Source: CAZONU01 sp965370045
GTDB taxonomy: Bacteria; Planctomycetota; SZUA-567; JAKLDR01
DNA: 27,503 bases
Assembly: GCA_965370045.1 (NCBI GenBank)
Contig: CBDUSI010000060.1
Coordinates: 1 to 27,503, forward strand
Direction: 5' to 3'
The position numbers and the translations under genes are program-made. Of this stretch, positions 1 to 7,327 are shown piece after piece; positions within the stretch are counted from its first letter, which is position 1, and the number at the start of each line of letters is the position of its first letter. The notes beneath the pieces are model-generated. The model searched no databases. It worked only from the letters and a program-made list of their open reading frames with translations, and was not told the DNA's origin.

Positions 1-626
1 GGCGGTGGCGGCGCGTCCTCCTGCTGCCAGGGCAGGATGGCCTTCCAGTCGGGGCCCTTGGGCTTTCTCTCGCGCGGAATACGCGGATGCGTCACCCGCC
101 ACCACCACCTGAACTGCACGAGGAGACTCTGCGCGGCGCGGAGCTGCACCCAGGGCTTTTTGGCGTAAAGCAAGTCTATCAGCCGGTCGTTGGCCAACTC
201 TCTCACCTTGAGCATTTCCTCGGGGTCAATCCCGGAGACAGAACTACCATCCACAGATTGCACAGATTCCACAGAGGTCATAGTCTCCTGGGCTTGGTAC
301 TTATCTGTGCAATCGGTGTAATCTGTGGATTGATTGTCCCCCGCCCAGCGGGAATGGGTCAGAATCGCCTTGGCCGCATCCTTGGCTACGAAGGGGTTCT
401 CGTGGCGGGCGAGATCGGTGAGCACCTCTAACGCAGAAAAGCTGGCTGCCTGGACGTAGAGCCCGGCCCACTCCTCCCGGCGCTCCCAGGCGAGGTCTTT
501 CAATTCGCAGACGGGACGATTGAGGAGGACAGAGACGTCTTCCCAAGAGTCACCGCCGGCTCTCAGCCGGGCCATCTTCTCGATCAACTGGCGGGTCCCC
601 TCCGCGGCTTCCAGCGCTTGCTCCAT
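1..626 (-). CDS. HTH-type DNA-binding-like protein, 3'-truncated by window edge
   Basis: An open minus-strand frame starts at ATG 626-624 and runs off the left edge with no stop, giving at least 208 residues. Residues about 22-55 (GGDSWEDVSVLLNRPVCELK and the following helix) look like a helix-turn-helix. A helical stretch follows (ASFSALEVLTDLARHENPFV). Some phage terminase small subunits and other HTH proteins have this layout, but I cannot prove the family. Around residues 95-125 an inverted repeat (248-333) is translated in frame as low-complexity STDYTDCTD and TSVESVQSVDG peptides, so the gene tolerates the insert. The start overlaps the stop of the 28-codon ORF 626-712 by one base (TGATG), which suggests translational coupling. 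A consensus promoter at 736-764 drives both. The longer frame is likely real; its function is not established. Confidence 0.6.
   Translation of the reverse strand, partial: MEQALEAAEGTRQLIEKMARLRAGGDSWEDVSVLLNRPVCELKDLAWERREEWAGLYVQAASFSALEVLTDLARHENPFVAKDAAKAILTHSRWAGDNQSTDYTDCTDKYQAQETMTSVESVQSVDGSSVSGIDPEEMLKVRELANDRLIDLLYAKKPWVQLRAAQSLLVQFRWWWRVTHPRIPRERKPKGPDWKAILPWQQEDAPPP
248..333. repeat. cacagat-type imperfect inverted repeat inside a coding frame
   Basis: The left arm (about 249-275) reads tCCACAGATTGCACAGATT and onward. The right arm (about 303-332) is its imperfect reverse complement, with the same roughly 10-nt beat (CACAGATTnC). About 27-30 nt of unrelated sequence separates the arms. 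The element lies within the minus-strand HTH-like gene and keeps its frame open. This arm-spacer-arm layout resembles a small non-autonomous palindromic element. Confidence 0.7.
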
Positions 627-712
627 CACTGGCGTCCCCTCGCGGACACATGGTCAGTGGCGACGCGCCACCGCGCGGCGGATTCGAGAACGTCCATAGC
701 CTCGTCTAGCAT
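626..712 (-). CDS. 28-residue leader ORF before the HTH-like gene
   Basis: This short frame, beginning MLDEAMDVLES, starts at ATG 712-710. A GAGGAG ribosome-binding site (plus-strand ctcctc, 719-724) lies 6 nt before its start. It stops at TGA 628-626, and the stop shares a base with the ATG of the next gene. The strong promoter at 736-764 gives only a short leader, so this is the first ORF on the message. It may be a small protein, or a coupling ORF that sets translation of the HTH-like gene. No homologue is recognised. Confidence 0.4.
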   Translation of the reverse strand: MLDEAMDVLESAARWRVATDHVSARGRQ

Positions 713-735
713 GTCAACTCCTCAGACTTACTACT

Positions 736-764
736 ATTATACCGCGATGCCCACAGAATGTCAA
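736..764 (-). promoter_or_regulatory. Perfect consensus sigma70-type promoter
   Basis: On the minus strand the sequence reads TTGACA (764-759), a 17-nt spacer, then TATAAT (741-736). Both hexamers and the spacing match the housekeeping consensus exactly. The expected start near 729 lies about 17 nt before the ATG at 712. It is the strongest promoter in the window. Confidence 0.8.
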
Positions 765-1033
765 GCAGAATTATCAGAATAAATGCGGCGGGCGCGCGAT
801 GACGCGTAAGAGACTGATACATAGCATGTTACGCGAGACAAGGAGACGCGAGATAGTGATCGATTATGCGTTGCGCGCGAGGCCTCGGGACAATCCTGGG
901 GCCTTGCTCTCTTCCGGGGACCGGTCAGGAGCCAGGCCAGGCTGTGTGCAAACAGCCAATGCTGAATTGCTCTAGACGGTCCCGGCGGGATTCTTCCGTG
1001 CGGGTTGGAACGCCGAGCGCCGGTGGGCGTCCC
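765..1033. other. Intergenic stretch between divergent genes
   Basis: No convincing gene is seen here. The part nearest the minus promoter (765-870) is less GC-rich and contains the direct repeat acgcgaga at about 832-839 and 854-861, possibly an operator. An upstream extension of the plus-strand HEAT gene (ATG 866) reads through this stretch, but its predicted peptide looks like translated non-coding DNA and the nearest AGGAG is too far away. Confidence 0.4.
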
Positions 1034-1954
1034 ATGTGCATGAAGGACGTTCAAGAGACCGGTCCCTCGACACGCGCGATTATCGGCTGGGCCGCCGGCA
1101 GCCTGATACTGCTGGCCGGGCTGGTGTCCTCGACTTTCCTATGGACACGCTGCAAGAAGGAATGCGCGCGGGTCGATGCGGTCCACTCAAAGCGTGCCCG
1201 AAAGCTGGAGTATCTGGAGGCAATCGCCGATCTCGGCGGCAGGGAGTTGGCGGCCGCGCGGCTGGGCTTTTATCTGCGCTCCCCGGAGCGGCTCGCGGGG
1301 AACAAGGTGTGGGTGGCGAAGACGCTCGGCTATCTTCACGAGGACGCCGCTGGTCAGTTGCCCGCCCTGCGCGGTCTTCTGACGCACGGGGACGAGGAGG
1401 TCCGCGAAGCTGCCTTGAGGGCCATTGGCAACATCGGGCCGAGCGTGGAGTTCGCCGACGATCTTCTGGCGGTGATTGCGGCGGGAGACGAGAAGACAGA
1501 CGTGCGCGCCGCGGCGCTCTGGTGCCTGTGCAGAATCCGGCCCCGTTCTCCGAAGGAATGCGAGCAACTGGTCCGAGCACTGTCTTCGGTTATCCGGGAC
1601 AAATCGACCCCTCAGCACATCAGGGCGGAGGCCACCAAGAGGGCCGGATTGATGCGCGGGAATGCCTCGGGAGCGCCGGCCTGGAAGCGCGAGATTGAGT
1701 ACAAGCTGGGTCGGTGCATCGACGTGGAGTTCGTAGAGGTCCCTTCTCGCAAGGCGCTGCAACACATCGGGCAGCTTGTCGGCGTGGAGGTACGCTTCGC
1801 CAAGTCCTATGACTATGACATGCCGGTCACCATCCGCATGAACGACGTGTCCGCGAAGCTGGTTCTCTTGTGGGTCGGCAAGCTCTCCAGCGTGTATTCG
1901 GCCGAGCCTACGAAGGACGGGATTCTCGTGCGCGGGCACGAAGGACCATTGTAA
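1034..1954 (+). CDS. Single-pass membrane protein with HEAT repeats and a C-terminal STN-like domain
   Basis: The protein has about 306 residues from ATG 1034; ATG 1040 is an alternative. I reject the longer frame from 866 because its first 56 codons look non-coding. Residues about 15-37 form one membrane segment (IIGWAAGSLILLAGLVSS), so the body probably lies outside the membrane. Residues about 70-195 contain HEAT-like helical pairs, for example EEVREAALRAIGNIG and TDVRAAALWCLCRIRP. Residues about 228-300 (DVEFVEVPSRKALQHIGQLV, then VTIRMNDVSAKLVLLWV and DGILVRG) have the beta-alpha-beta pattern of an STN / secretin-TonB short N-terminal domain, usually a periplasmic plug or signalling module. 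No secretin or receptor barrel is attached. The role is unknown; it could be an envelope scaffold. The gene call is fairly sure, the STN assignment moderate. Confidence 0.75.
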   Translation: MCMKDVQETGPSTRAIIGWAAGSLILLAGLVSSTFLWTRCKKECARVDAVHSKRARKLEYLEAIADLGGRELAAARLGFYLRSPERLAGNKVWVAKTLGYLHEDAAGQLPALRGLLTHGDEEVREAALRAIGNIGPSVEFADDLLAVIAAGDEKTDVRAAALWCLCRIRPRSPKECEQLVRALSSVIRDKSTPQHIRAEATKRAGLMRGNASGAPAWKREIEYKLGRCIDVEFVEVPSRKALQHIGQLVGVEVRFAKSYDYDMPVTIRMNDVSAKLVLLWVGKLSSVYSAEPTKDGILVRGHEGPL

Positions 1955-2026
1955 GCCTGGCAATCCCGGGGCCAGCGTACCCCAATAGCCCGGCCATTCC
2001 CCCCAACCACCTGATTCCGGCCCCTC

Positions 2027-2056
2027 TTGACTCCGGCGGGGTGGGAGAGGTATGCT
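2027..2056 (+). promoter_or_regulatory. Candidate sigma70-type promoter
   Basis: TTGACT (2027-2032), an 18-nt spacer and TATGCT (2051-2056) lie about 50 nt before the ATG at 2108. The match is 5 of 6 at -35 and 4 of 6 at -10. Confidence 0.4.
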
Positions 2057-2107
2057 GTTTGTGGAGGCGGGCGAAAGGCGGCTGGGATTACGGGACGGTA
2101 GCGGGAA

Positions 2108-2563
2108 ATGCGCGAAGAACTCAAGGGGTTAATCGGGGCGCTCCGCGAAGCGCTCTCGCGGCTGGCCCTGCCTGCCGACGTGCAGCTGAAATGGTTGAAA
2201 TGGATCGGGACATTGCCGTGCGTTGACGAACTGGCGCTGGATTTTGACGACTGTTACCGCTGCTTGCCCGAGATGGTCGCAGAAGGCATATTCAGCCGAG
2301 AACAGGCAGAACTCGTAGATCTGGTGGATGCAATTCTCCACAAGATGAGCGGCAAGCATAACGCGGAGCTCTGGGGACCTGCGGCCCTGCGCGAAAGGCC
2401 CGAGTGGGATGAAGTGCGTCGACTCGCCAGGGCGGCCCTCCAGAGCATGGGGGACACCGGTAAGGAGTTTGAGGGTCTGATCCGGGATTCCCGGCTTCCC
2501 CCGGACTCCGAGGGGCAAGGCGGTCCTGCTGGCCAAGCTTCAGCCCCTCCCCTCCCCCATTGA
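2108..2563 (+). CDS. Small hypothetical helical protein
   Basis: This 151-residue protein starts at ATG 2108 after a weak GCGGGA site. It is predicted soluble and mostly helical (MREELKGLIGALREALSRLA at the start), with an acidic Cys-containing middle (DELALDFDDCYRCLPEMV) and a Pro/Gly-rich tail of about 25 residues. There is no signal peptide or membrane segment. It has its own candidate promoter at 2027-2056 and lies between two HEAT-repeat membrane proteins on the same strand. I do not recognise the family; the length and acidic helical character would fit a small accessory or immunity-like protein, but nothing shows this. Confidence 0.6.
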   Translation: MREELKGLIGALREALSRLALPADVQLKWLKWIGTLPCVDELALDFDDCYRCLPEMVAEGIFSREQAELVDLVDAILHKMSGKHNAELWGPAALRERPEWDEVRRLARAALQSMGDTGKEFEGLIRDSRLPPDSEGQGGPAGQASAPPLPH

Positions 2564-2679
2564 CCTCCACTCCCTCCGGGCGTATCATGCGGGGGACGCG
2601 CCCCCGGCCCCCGGAAGAAGAACGCAATCGCGGGCGCTGGCGCGCGTCTAAGCTGGTGGGCACTCCCGGAGGGAAAGCC

Positions 2680-4059
2680 TTGCGCCTGGCGCTCTGCCTG
2701 ATCCTGGTCTCCTCGACGGCCGCGGCCCGCGGCATGCGGCCCCCTGTGTCCGCTAAGAGGCGCGCCAATGTCGTCATGAGGCCGGACTCGTGGAACACCA
2801 TCCGCAGCGCACGGGTCATCGTCGTCGGCAAGGTCACCAAGGTGGTGACCGTCGGCCATGTGACCATGTCGGTCACCCGGGTCCTCAAGGGCAAGAACGT
2901 CGGCAAGACGCTCACCTTCACGAATCATTACGGCAGTCCGGGCAAGGGAGCGATCGGCGCCACCTGGCTGGTCTACCTGGAGGGCCAAGGCACCAAGCCC
3001 GCCTACTACTACATGATCAACGCCGCCTCCGGCGCCCAGCAGGTGGCCCGGAACGAGGCCATCGCCAGGCAGGTCCTGAAGCTCGACGGCCTGCGCGGCA
3101 ACCGGGCCAAGTGCAAGTTCCTGGTCGAGATGATCTGCGCCTCGCCGACGCGCCTGGCCCGCGCCGAGCAGGAACTCCGGCGCCACAACGCCGATGAGTG
3201 CGTGGACCTCCTGGCGCCGCTTGCGGAGAAGCCCAAGCTCAAGAGTTTCTACATATCCCTCCTGAGCAGGAACCCCAGCCCGCGGGCCGTGCGCATCCTG
3301 CGCGGCTTCCTCAAGACCGAGAAGGGCCACTCGCTGCGACAACTGATCAGGGTCCTGGGCCTCAGGGCCTCCGGGAACCGGGCGCTCGGCGGGGACCTGC
3401 TGGAGCTCCTGAAGAGCAGCGATCCGGTGATCCGCGCGGAGGCCATCGCCGCCCTGGAACGCTGCGGCTTCCGCGCGGCGCTGCCCCGGGTAGCCGAGTG
3501 CCTTTCGGATCCCGACGGCGACGTGCGCCGCGCGGCGCTCGGCTGGCCCTGGAAGCGGTACGCCGGCGAGCATCCCCAGGTGCTGGACAGGATTCGGCGG
3601 ATGTCCGGCGCTCCCGCCGCGTCCGAGCGCGCGCTCGCCTGCGCGACGCTGGTCGACCTGGGGGACGTCCGCTCGTTCTACGGTCTCTGGCGCCGCTCGC
3701 TCTTCGACCCGGACCAGTACGTGCGCAAGAGCATCAACCTGGCCGCGCTCTGGGAGAGCCGGCCGTTCTCCGCAACCGCGCTGATCCTCTGGCCGGCGCT
3801 GCTGGCCCTGGCGGCCGCGATACTCATCGCCCGGCGGCTCCGGGCCCGCGGGACCGGCTTCCGGCTGGCGGCCGGCGTCCTGGCCGGCTACGCTCTGGGG
3901 GTGGTGGTCGGGACCCTGATAGGCAAGTACCACGGCGGGGGCGGCGGTTTCGGGGCCTTCGTGCTGACCCCCGCGCTGGCCCTGCCGCCGGCCCTCGCCC
4001 TGGCGCTGGCATGGTCCTGGGCCGGGAAATCGAGCGCGGAAGCCGGCGACGCGGCCTGA
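2680..4059 (+). CDS. Secreted beta-domain / HEAT-repeat protein with three C-terminal membrane helices
   Basis: I place the start at TTG 2680 because GGAGGG (2668-2673) lies exactly 6 nt before it, and translation then opens directly with a clean signal peptide (MRLALCLILVSSTAAARG). ATG 2587 would add 31 charged residues before it. The product has about 459 residues. Residues about 35-115 are beta-rich (ARVIVVGKVTKVV, then SVTRVLKGKNVGKTLTF and TWLVYLEG), similar to OB/NTR-like domains of exported proteins. Residues about 130-320 are helical repeats of HEAT type (DPVIRAEAIAALERCGFRAA, DGDVRRAALGW). Three hydrophobic segments follow at about 364-383, 392-414 and 426-448. It is presumably anchored with the repeat domain outside. 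Function is unknown; HEAT arrays usually bind proteins. It ends 16 bp from the convergent gene 4076-4429. Confidence 0.75.
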   Translation: MRLALCLILVSSTAAARGMRPPVSAKRRANVVMRPDSWNTIRSARVIVVGKVTKVVTVGHVTMSVTRVLKGKNVGKTLTFTNHYGSPGKGAIGATWLVYLEGQGTKPAYYYMINAASGAQQVARNEAIARQVLKLDGLRGNRAKCKFLVEMICASPTRLARAEQELRRHNADECVDLLAPLAEKPKLKSFYISLLSRNPSPRAVRILRGFLKTEKGHSLRQLIRVLGLRASGNRALGGDLLELLKSSDPVIRAEAIAALERCGFRAALPRVAECLSDPDGDVRRAALGWPWKRYAGEHPQVLDRIRRMSGAPAASERALACATLVDLGDVRSFYGLWRRSLFDPDQYVRKSINLAALWESRPFSATALILWPALLALAAAILIARRLRARGTGFRLAAGVLAGYALGVVVGTLIGKYHGGGGGFGAFVLTPALALPPALALALAWSWAGKSSAEAGDAA

Positions 4060-4075
4060 GCCCGACAGCCGGCGC

Positions 4076-4429
4076 TTAACCCGTCATCAGCCCCCGCAGG
4101 AAAGCGTCGCAGGCGTCCATGGAGTCGACCACCTCCTGCAGCTGGCTGCCCATGCCGCGCATGCCGGTGACGTTGCCGGCCAGGCGCTGGCATATCTTCC
4201 ACTCGGCTTCGATCTTGGACAGCACGGACTGGTCCAGCCCCGGGGCGGTGTTGCCCAGGCTCTTGCTCAGGGCGTGAATGTTGCCCAACCGCGTACCCAC
4301 CAGCTTGACCCGGCCGGCCGGAGAGCTCAAACCCTGCTCCTCCAGCGCCGCGACCAGCCCCGCGACCTGGCGGCGCAGCTCCAGGAACCGCCCCTTGAGG
4401 TCCTCGAACTCGCCCCGCACTCGCCTCAT
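4076..4429 (-). CDS. Small coiled-coil hypothetical protein
   Basis: This 117-residue protein starts at ATG 4429, with GGGAG about 8 nt upstream. It is nearly all helical; the N-terminal part (GEFEDLKGRFLELRRQVAGL) has heptad-like spacing, and the rest carries polar helices with few Gly and Pro. There is no signal peptide, membrane segment or catalytic motif. It is divergent from rnr, sharing a 119-bp control region, and convergent with the HEAT protein upstream. I do not recognise it; it may be a small structural or adaptor protein. Confidence 0.65.
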   Translation of the reverse strand: MRRVRGEFEDLKGRFLELRRQVAGLVAALEEQGLSSPAGRVKLVGTRLGNIHALSKSLGNTAPGLDQSVLSKIEAEWKICQRLAGNVTGMRGMGSQLQEVVDSMDACDAFLRGLMTG

Positions 4430-4474
4430 AACCGCTGCTCCCGTTCGCCCGGGCGCCGGCGCCCGCCTCCCCGG

Positions 4475-4503
4475 ATTATCGCCGCGGGCGGCCCGGCTTG
4501 CAA
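4475..4503 (-). promoter_or_regulatory. Candidate promoter for the coiled-coil gene
   Basis: On the minus strand the sequence reads TTGCAA (4503-4498), a 17-nt spacer, then GATAAT (4480-4475). It lies 46 nt before the ATG at 4429. The match is 4 of 6 at -35 and 5 of 6 at -10 with ideal spacing. Confidence 0.5.
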
Positions 4504-4512
4504 GCCCTCCCC

Positions 4513-4541
4513 TTGCGCCGGGCCCGAGCTCCGGGCATAAT
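4513..4541 (+). promoter_or_regulatory. Candidate promoter giving a near-leaderless rnr message
   Basis: TTGCGC (4513-4518), a 17-nt spacer and CATAAT (4536-4541) are followed after only 7 nt by GTG 4549. Transcription would then begin at or next to the start codon, and no Shine-Dalgarno sequence precedes that GTG. Confidence 0.35.
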
Positions 4542-4548
4542 CGGCCCC

Positions 4549-6711
4549 GTGATTGACCGCGACGACATCCTGGAATTCCTGGGCGCGCCCGACTACCAGC
4601 CCATGCGCCGCCGGGCGCTGGCCAAGCGCCTGGACGTGACCAAGAAGCACTACGCGGAGTTCCGCGAAATGCTCGCCGAGCTCGAGGAGGAGGGCCTGGT
4701 CCGCCTGGGCCGGGGGCGGCGCTACGTGCTGGCCGCCGGGGAGGACGAGGCCACCGAGGGCCTGGCCGGCACCTTCATCGGCAAGGGCGATTACGGGTTC
4801 TTCCGGCCGGACGACGGCGGGGACGACTACTACGTGGGACGGACCCACACCGGCGGGGCCATGGACGGCGACCGGGTGTCGCTCGAGCCGCGCCGCTCAC
4901 GCGGGCCGCGCCGCGCCGGGCGCGTGGTCCGCATCCTCAAGCGCGAGACCCACGAGGTCGTCGGCGTGCTCCGCACGGGCTTCGGCCAGCCCTTCATCCT
5001 GCCCGGCGAGCGCTTCAGCGACGAGGGCATCAAGGTCACCGCCCCGCCGGGCCGCAGCATCGACGAGTTCACCCCCGGCCACAAGGTCGCCGCGCGGATC
5101 ACCCGCTACCCCTCGCGCTCCCGCGGCCCGGAGGCCGAGCTGATCGCCGACCTGGGCCCCGCCGGCAGCGTCGAGACCGAGACCGCCGCCGCCATCCGCG
5201 AGTTCGGACTGCGCGAGGAGTTCCCCCCGGGGGCGCTGGCCGAGGCCGAAGGCCTGGCCGAAGCGATCCCCGACGACGAGTTGGCCCACCGCGTCGACTA
5301 CCGCGAGCAGCGCTGCATCACCATCGACCCCCCCGACGCCGCGGACTTCGACGACGCCGTCTGCCTCCAACGCACGGAAAAAGGCTGGCGGCTCCACGTG
5401 CACATCGCCGACGTGGCCTGGGCGGTGAAGGCCGACGGGGCGCTCGATAAAGAAGCCCGCGAGCGCTCCACCAGCGTCTACCTGCCCGGCCACGTGCTGC
5501 CCATGCTGCCCCCGCGGCTCAGCAGCCTGCTCTGCTCGCTGCTCCCCGGCCAGGCGCGCCCGGCACAGACCGCGGTCATCGACTACAACGCGGATGGCGA
5601 ACGGCTGGGCTTTCACGTCGAGCGCAGCACCATCCGCTCGGCGCTGCGGCTGCACTACGGCCAGGTGCTGCGATTGATAGAAGGCGCGCCTCGGCCCGGC
5701 GAGGAGGTCCCTGACTGGGCCTTGGCTTCTCTCCGCGAGATGCACGAGTTCAGCCAGAAGCTCCGCACGCGCAGGTTCAAGGCCGGGGCGGTATTCCTGG
5801 ACATGCCCGAGGTCCGCGTCCTGGTGGGCGATGACGGCGAGACGCTGTCCGTCGAGGAACGCCAGCAGGACTTCAGCCACCAGATAGTCGAGGAGTTCAT
5901 GCTCGCCGCCAACCGCGCGGTGGCCGAGTTCATGGTGGCCGTCGAGCTGCCGGGCATCTACCGGATTCACGAGGCGCCCGACGACGAGAAGCTCCAGGAG
6001 CTGGCCACCTTCGTCAAGACATTCGGCCTGAGCTTCAAGCCGCCCTTTTCGCGCAGGAAGATCCAGAAGCTGGTGGAGTCGGCGCGCGGCAAGGAGTTCG
6101 AGCCGGCGGTGATGCTCGCGGTGCTGACCAGCCTGAAGCGGGCCTGCTACACGGCGGAGGCCGGCGAGCACTACGCGCTGGCCTTCAGCCCCTACTGTCA
6201 CTTCACCAGCCCCATCCGCCGCTACCCGGACCTGGTGGTCCACCGCGCGCTGGAGCGCATGTACCCGCCGGGCGAGGCCCGCCTGGACGGTGTTGCCCAC
6301 GGCGGGCGCCGCAAGGGCCGCCGCGCCGGGGTTGCCGACCGCCGCGCGGCCGGCGCACATATGGAAACGCTGGCCGCGCACTGCTCGCGAATGGAGCGCA
6401 AGGCCGCCGAGGCCGAGCGCCGCCTGACCCGCTTCCGGCAGATGGAACTCCTGGAGCGCAACAAGACCGCCGAGCACTCCGGGACCATCACCGGGGTGAC
6501 CGACTTCGGGCTCTTCGTCAAGATCGACGACTTCTTCGTGGAGGGCCTGGTGCACGTCAGCACCATAACCGAGCGCTGCCGCTACCTGCCCAGGCGGCAG
6601 GAGCTGGTGGCCTCGCGCAGCGGCCAGCGCTGGCGACTGGGCGACCGGGTGAAGGTGAGCATCACCCGCATGGACATGGCCACCGCGCGGTTGGAGCTGG
6701 AGTTAGTCTGA
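4549..6711 (+). CDS. rnr: Ribonuclease R (RNB-family 3'-5' exoribonuclease)
   Basis: RNase R degrades structured RNA processively from the 3' end in the cytoplasm. The protein has 720 residues from GTG 4549, near the usual length for bacterial RNase R. A longer frame from TTG 4498 would add 17 residues lacking family character. Residues about 1-62 form a winged-helix N-terminal domain (DDILEFLGAPDYQPMRRRAL). Residues about 70-205 hold the cold-shock domains (GTFIGKGDYGFFRPDDGGDD). The RNB catalytic motif at 257-271 (ITIDPPDAADFDDAV) carries D260, D266, D268 and D269, the metal ligands. HIADVAWAV follows at about 285, and FTSPIRRYPDL is near the end of RNB. An S1 domain occupies about 640-715 (SGTITGVTDFGLFVKIDDFF). 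A basic insert (GGRRKGRRAG) lies before the S1 domain. The call is firm; the exact start is less so. Confidence 0.95.
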   Translation: MIDRDDILEFLGAPDYQPMRRRALAKRLDVTKKHYAEFREMLAELEEEGLVRLGRGRRYVLAAGEDEATEGLAGTFIGKGDYGFFRPDDGGDDYYVGRTHTGGAMDGDRVSLEPRRSRGPRRAGRVVRILKRETHEVVGVLRTGFGQPFILPGERFSDEGIKVTAPPGRSIDEFTPGHKVAARITRYPSRSRGPEAELIADLGPAGSVETETAAAIREFGLREEFPPGALAEAEGLAEAIPDDELAHRVDYREQRCITIDPPDAADFDDAVCLQRTEKGWRLHVHIADVAWAVKADGALDKEARERSTSVYLPGHVLPMLPPRLSSLLCSLLPGQARPAQTAVIDYNADGERLGFHVERSTIRSALRLHYGQVLRLIEGAPRPGEEVPDWALASLREMHEFSQKLRTRRFKAGAVFLDMPEVRVLVGDDGETLSVEERQQDFSHQIVEEFMLAANRAVAEFMVAVELPGIYRIHEAPDDEKLQELATFVKTFGLSFKPPFSRRKIQKLVESARGKEFEPAVMLAVLTSLKRACYTAEAGEHYALAFSPYCHFTSPIRRYPDLVVHRALERMYPPGEARLDGVAHGGRRKGRRAGVADRRAAGAHMETLAAHCSRMERKAAEAERRLTRFRQMELLERNKTAEHSGTITGVTDFGLFVKIDDFFVEGLVHVSTITERCRYLPRRQELVASRSGQRWRLGDRVKVSITRMDMATARLELELV

Positions 6712-6771
6712 GGGGCCGTTTTACCGGGGACGGGCAATACCCCCGGAATGGCCAGAAGTGGAGGGCTTTGT

Positions 6772-7302
6772 ATGTTCTCGCTGTTTGGCGGTGGCGGAAA
6801 AACCCCAGCGCAGGCGGCCCAGGATTGCGTAGCCATTTTTGCCCGCAATCTCAAGAGCATCCCCGAGGATGTGGCCGCTTGGGCCAACATAATAGATGAA
6901 AAATTGGGCAAGGCCGTAGTGGATGAGCTTGTGATGCTGGTCTATATTGGGCAACGCCTAGCCATACAACAGTCCCGGCATGACAGGAGCAAATTGCAGG
7001 AGTTAGGCGACGCTTTTGACAGTGCAACTTCTCGCATCATACCGACGGAATGGGATGATCTACTGGACAAGCGCGGCATTCAGTATTTCGAGATGTTAAA
7101 AGCGCACGCAGGTGACGCTGAGGGTTTCCGACAGATACTGACGTTCAAGTTCCGTCAGTTCTGCCTTGGTGGTGGCGAAGAGAGCGACCCAATAATCCTT
7201 GGTGGTCTTTCGTTCATTCCACTTGACAGGCTGGCCATGTCCTACTGGATGACAGGGCACTTCGAAACGCGCGAGATGCTCAACGGAATCAAGTTGAAGT
7301 GA
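6772..7302 (+). CDS. Hypothetical helical protein in a low-GC patch
   Basis: The start is ATG 6772 because GGAGGG (6760-6765) lies 6 nt before it; ATG 6748 in the same frame has no such site. The product is 176 residues, soluble and helical. It opens MFSLFGGGGKTPAQAAQDC and has an aromatic/acidic centre (TEWDDLLDKRGIQYFEML), with no signal peptide, membrane segment or known catalytic motif. The DNA is clearly less GC-rich than rnr just upstream (31 of 60 G+C at 7021-7080, against 45 of 60 at 5461-5520), which suggests different ancestry. The next gene begins 25 nt downstream on the same strand, so the two are probably co-transcribed. Family unknown. Confidence 0.65.
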   Translation: MFSLFGGGGKTPAQAAQDCVAIFARNLKSIPEDVAAWANIIDEKLGKAVVDELVMLVYIGQRLAIQQSRHDRSKLQELGDAFDSATSRIIPTEWDDLLDKRGIQYFEMLKAHAGDAEGFRQILTFKFRQFCLGGGEESDPIILGGLSFIPLDRLAMSYWMTGHFETREMLNGIKLK

Positions 7303-7327
7303 AAGGGACTATCGAGGGGAGAACGAA

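Noticed and set aside
87..546. HRLHRLHR-type peptides in frames on both strands near the left edge
   Set aside because: They are translations of the cacagat repeat in other frames. The frame starting at 626 on the minus strand has the promoter and start signals.
866..1033. Longer N-terminus for the HEAT/STN protein
   Set aside because: The added 56 codons show no conserved character, and the only AGGAG is about 20 nt from ATG 866.
2254..3933. A 559-codon minus-strand frame opposite the HEAT/membrane protein
   Set aside because: It has antisense high-GC character with no start signal or motif. The plus-strand frame has a signal peptide, a Shine-Dalgarno site and HEAT repeats.
4897..6555. A 552-codon minus-strand frame opposite rnr
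   Set aside because: It is the mirror of the RNB gene and lacks any domain pattern. RNase R motifs on the plus strand are unmistakable.
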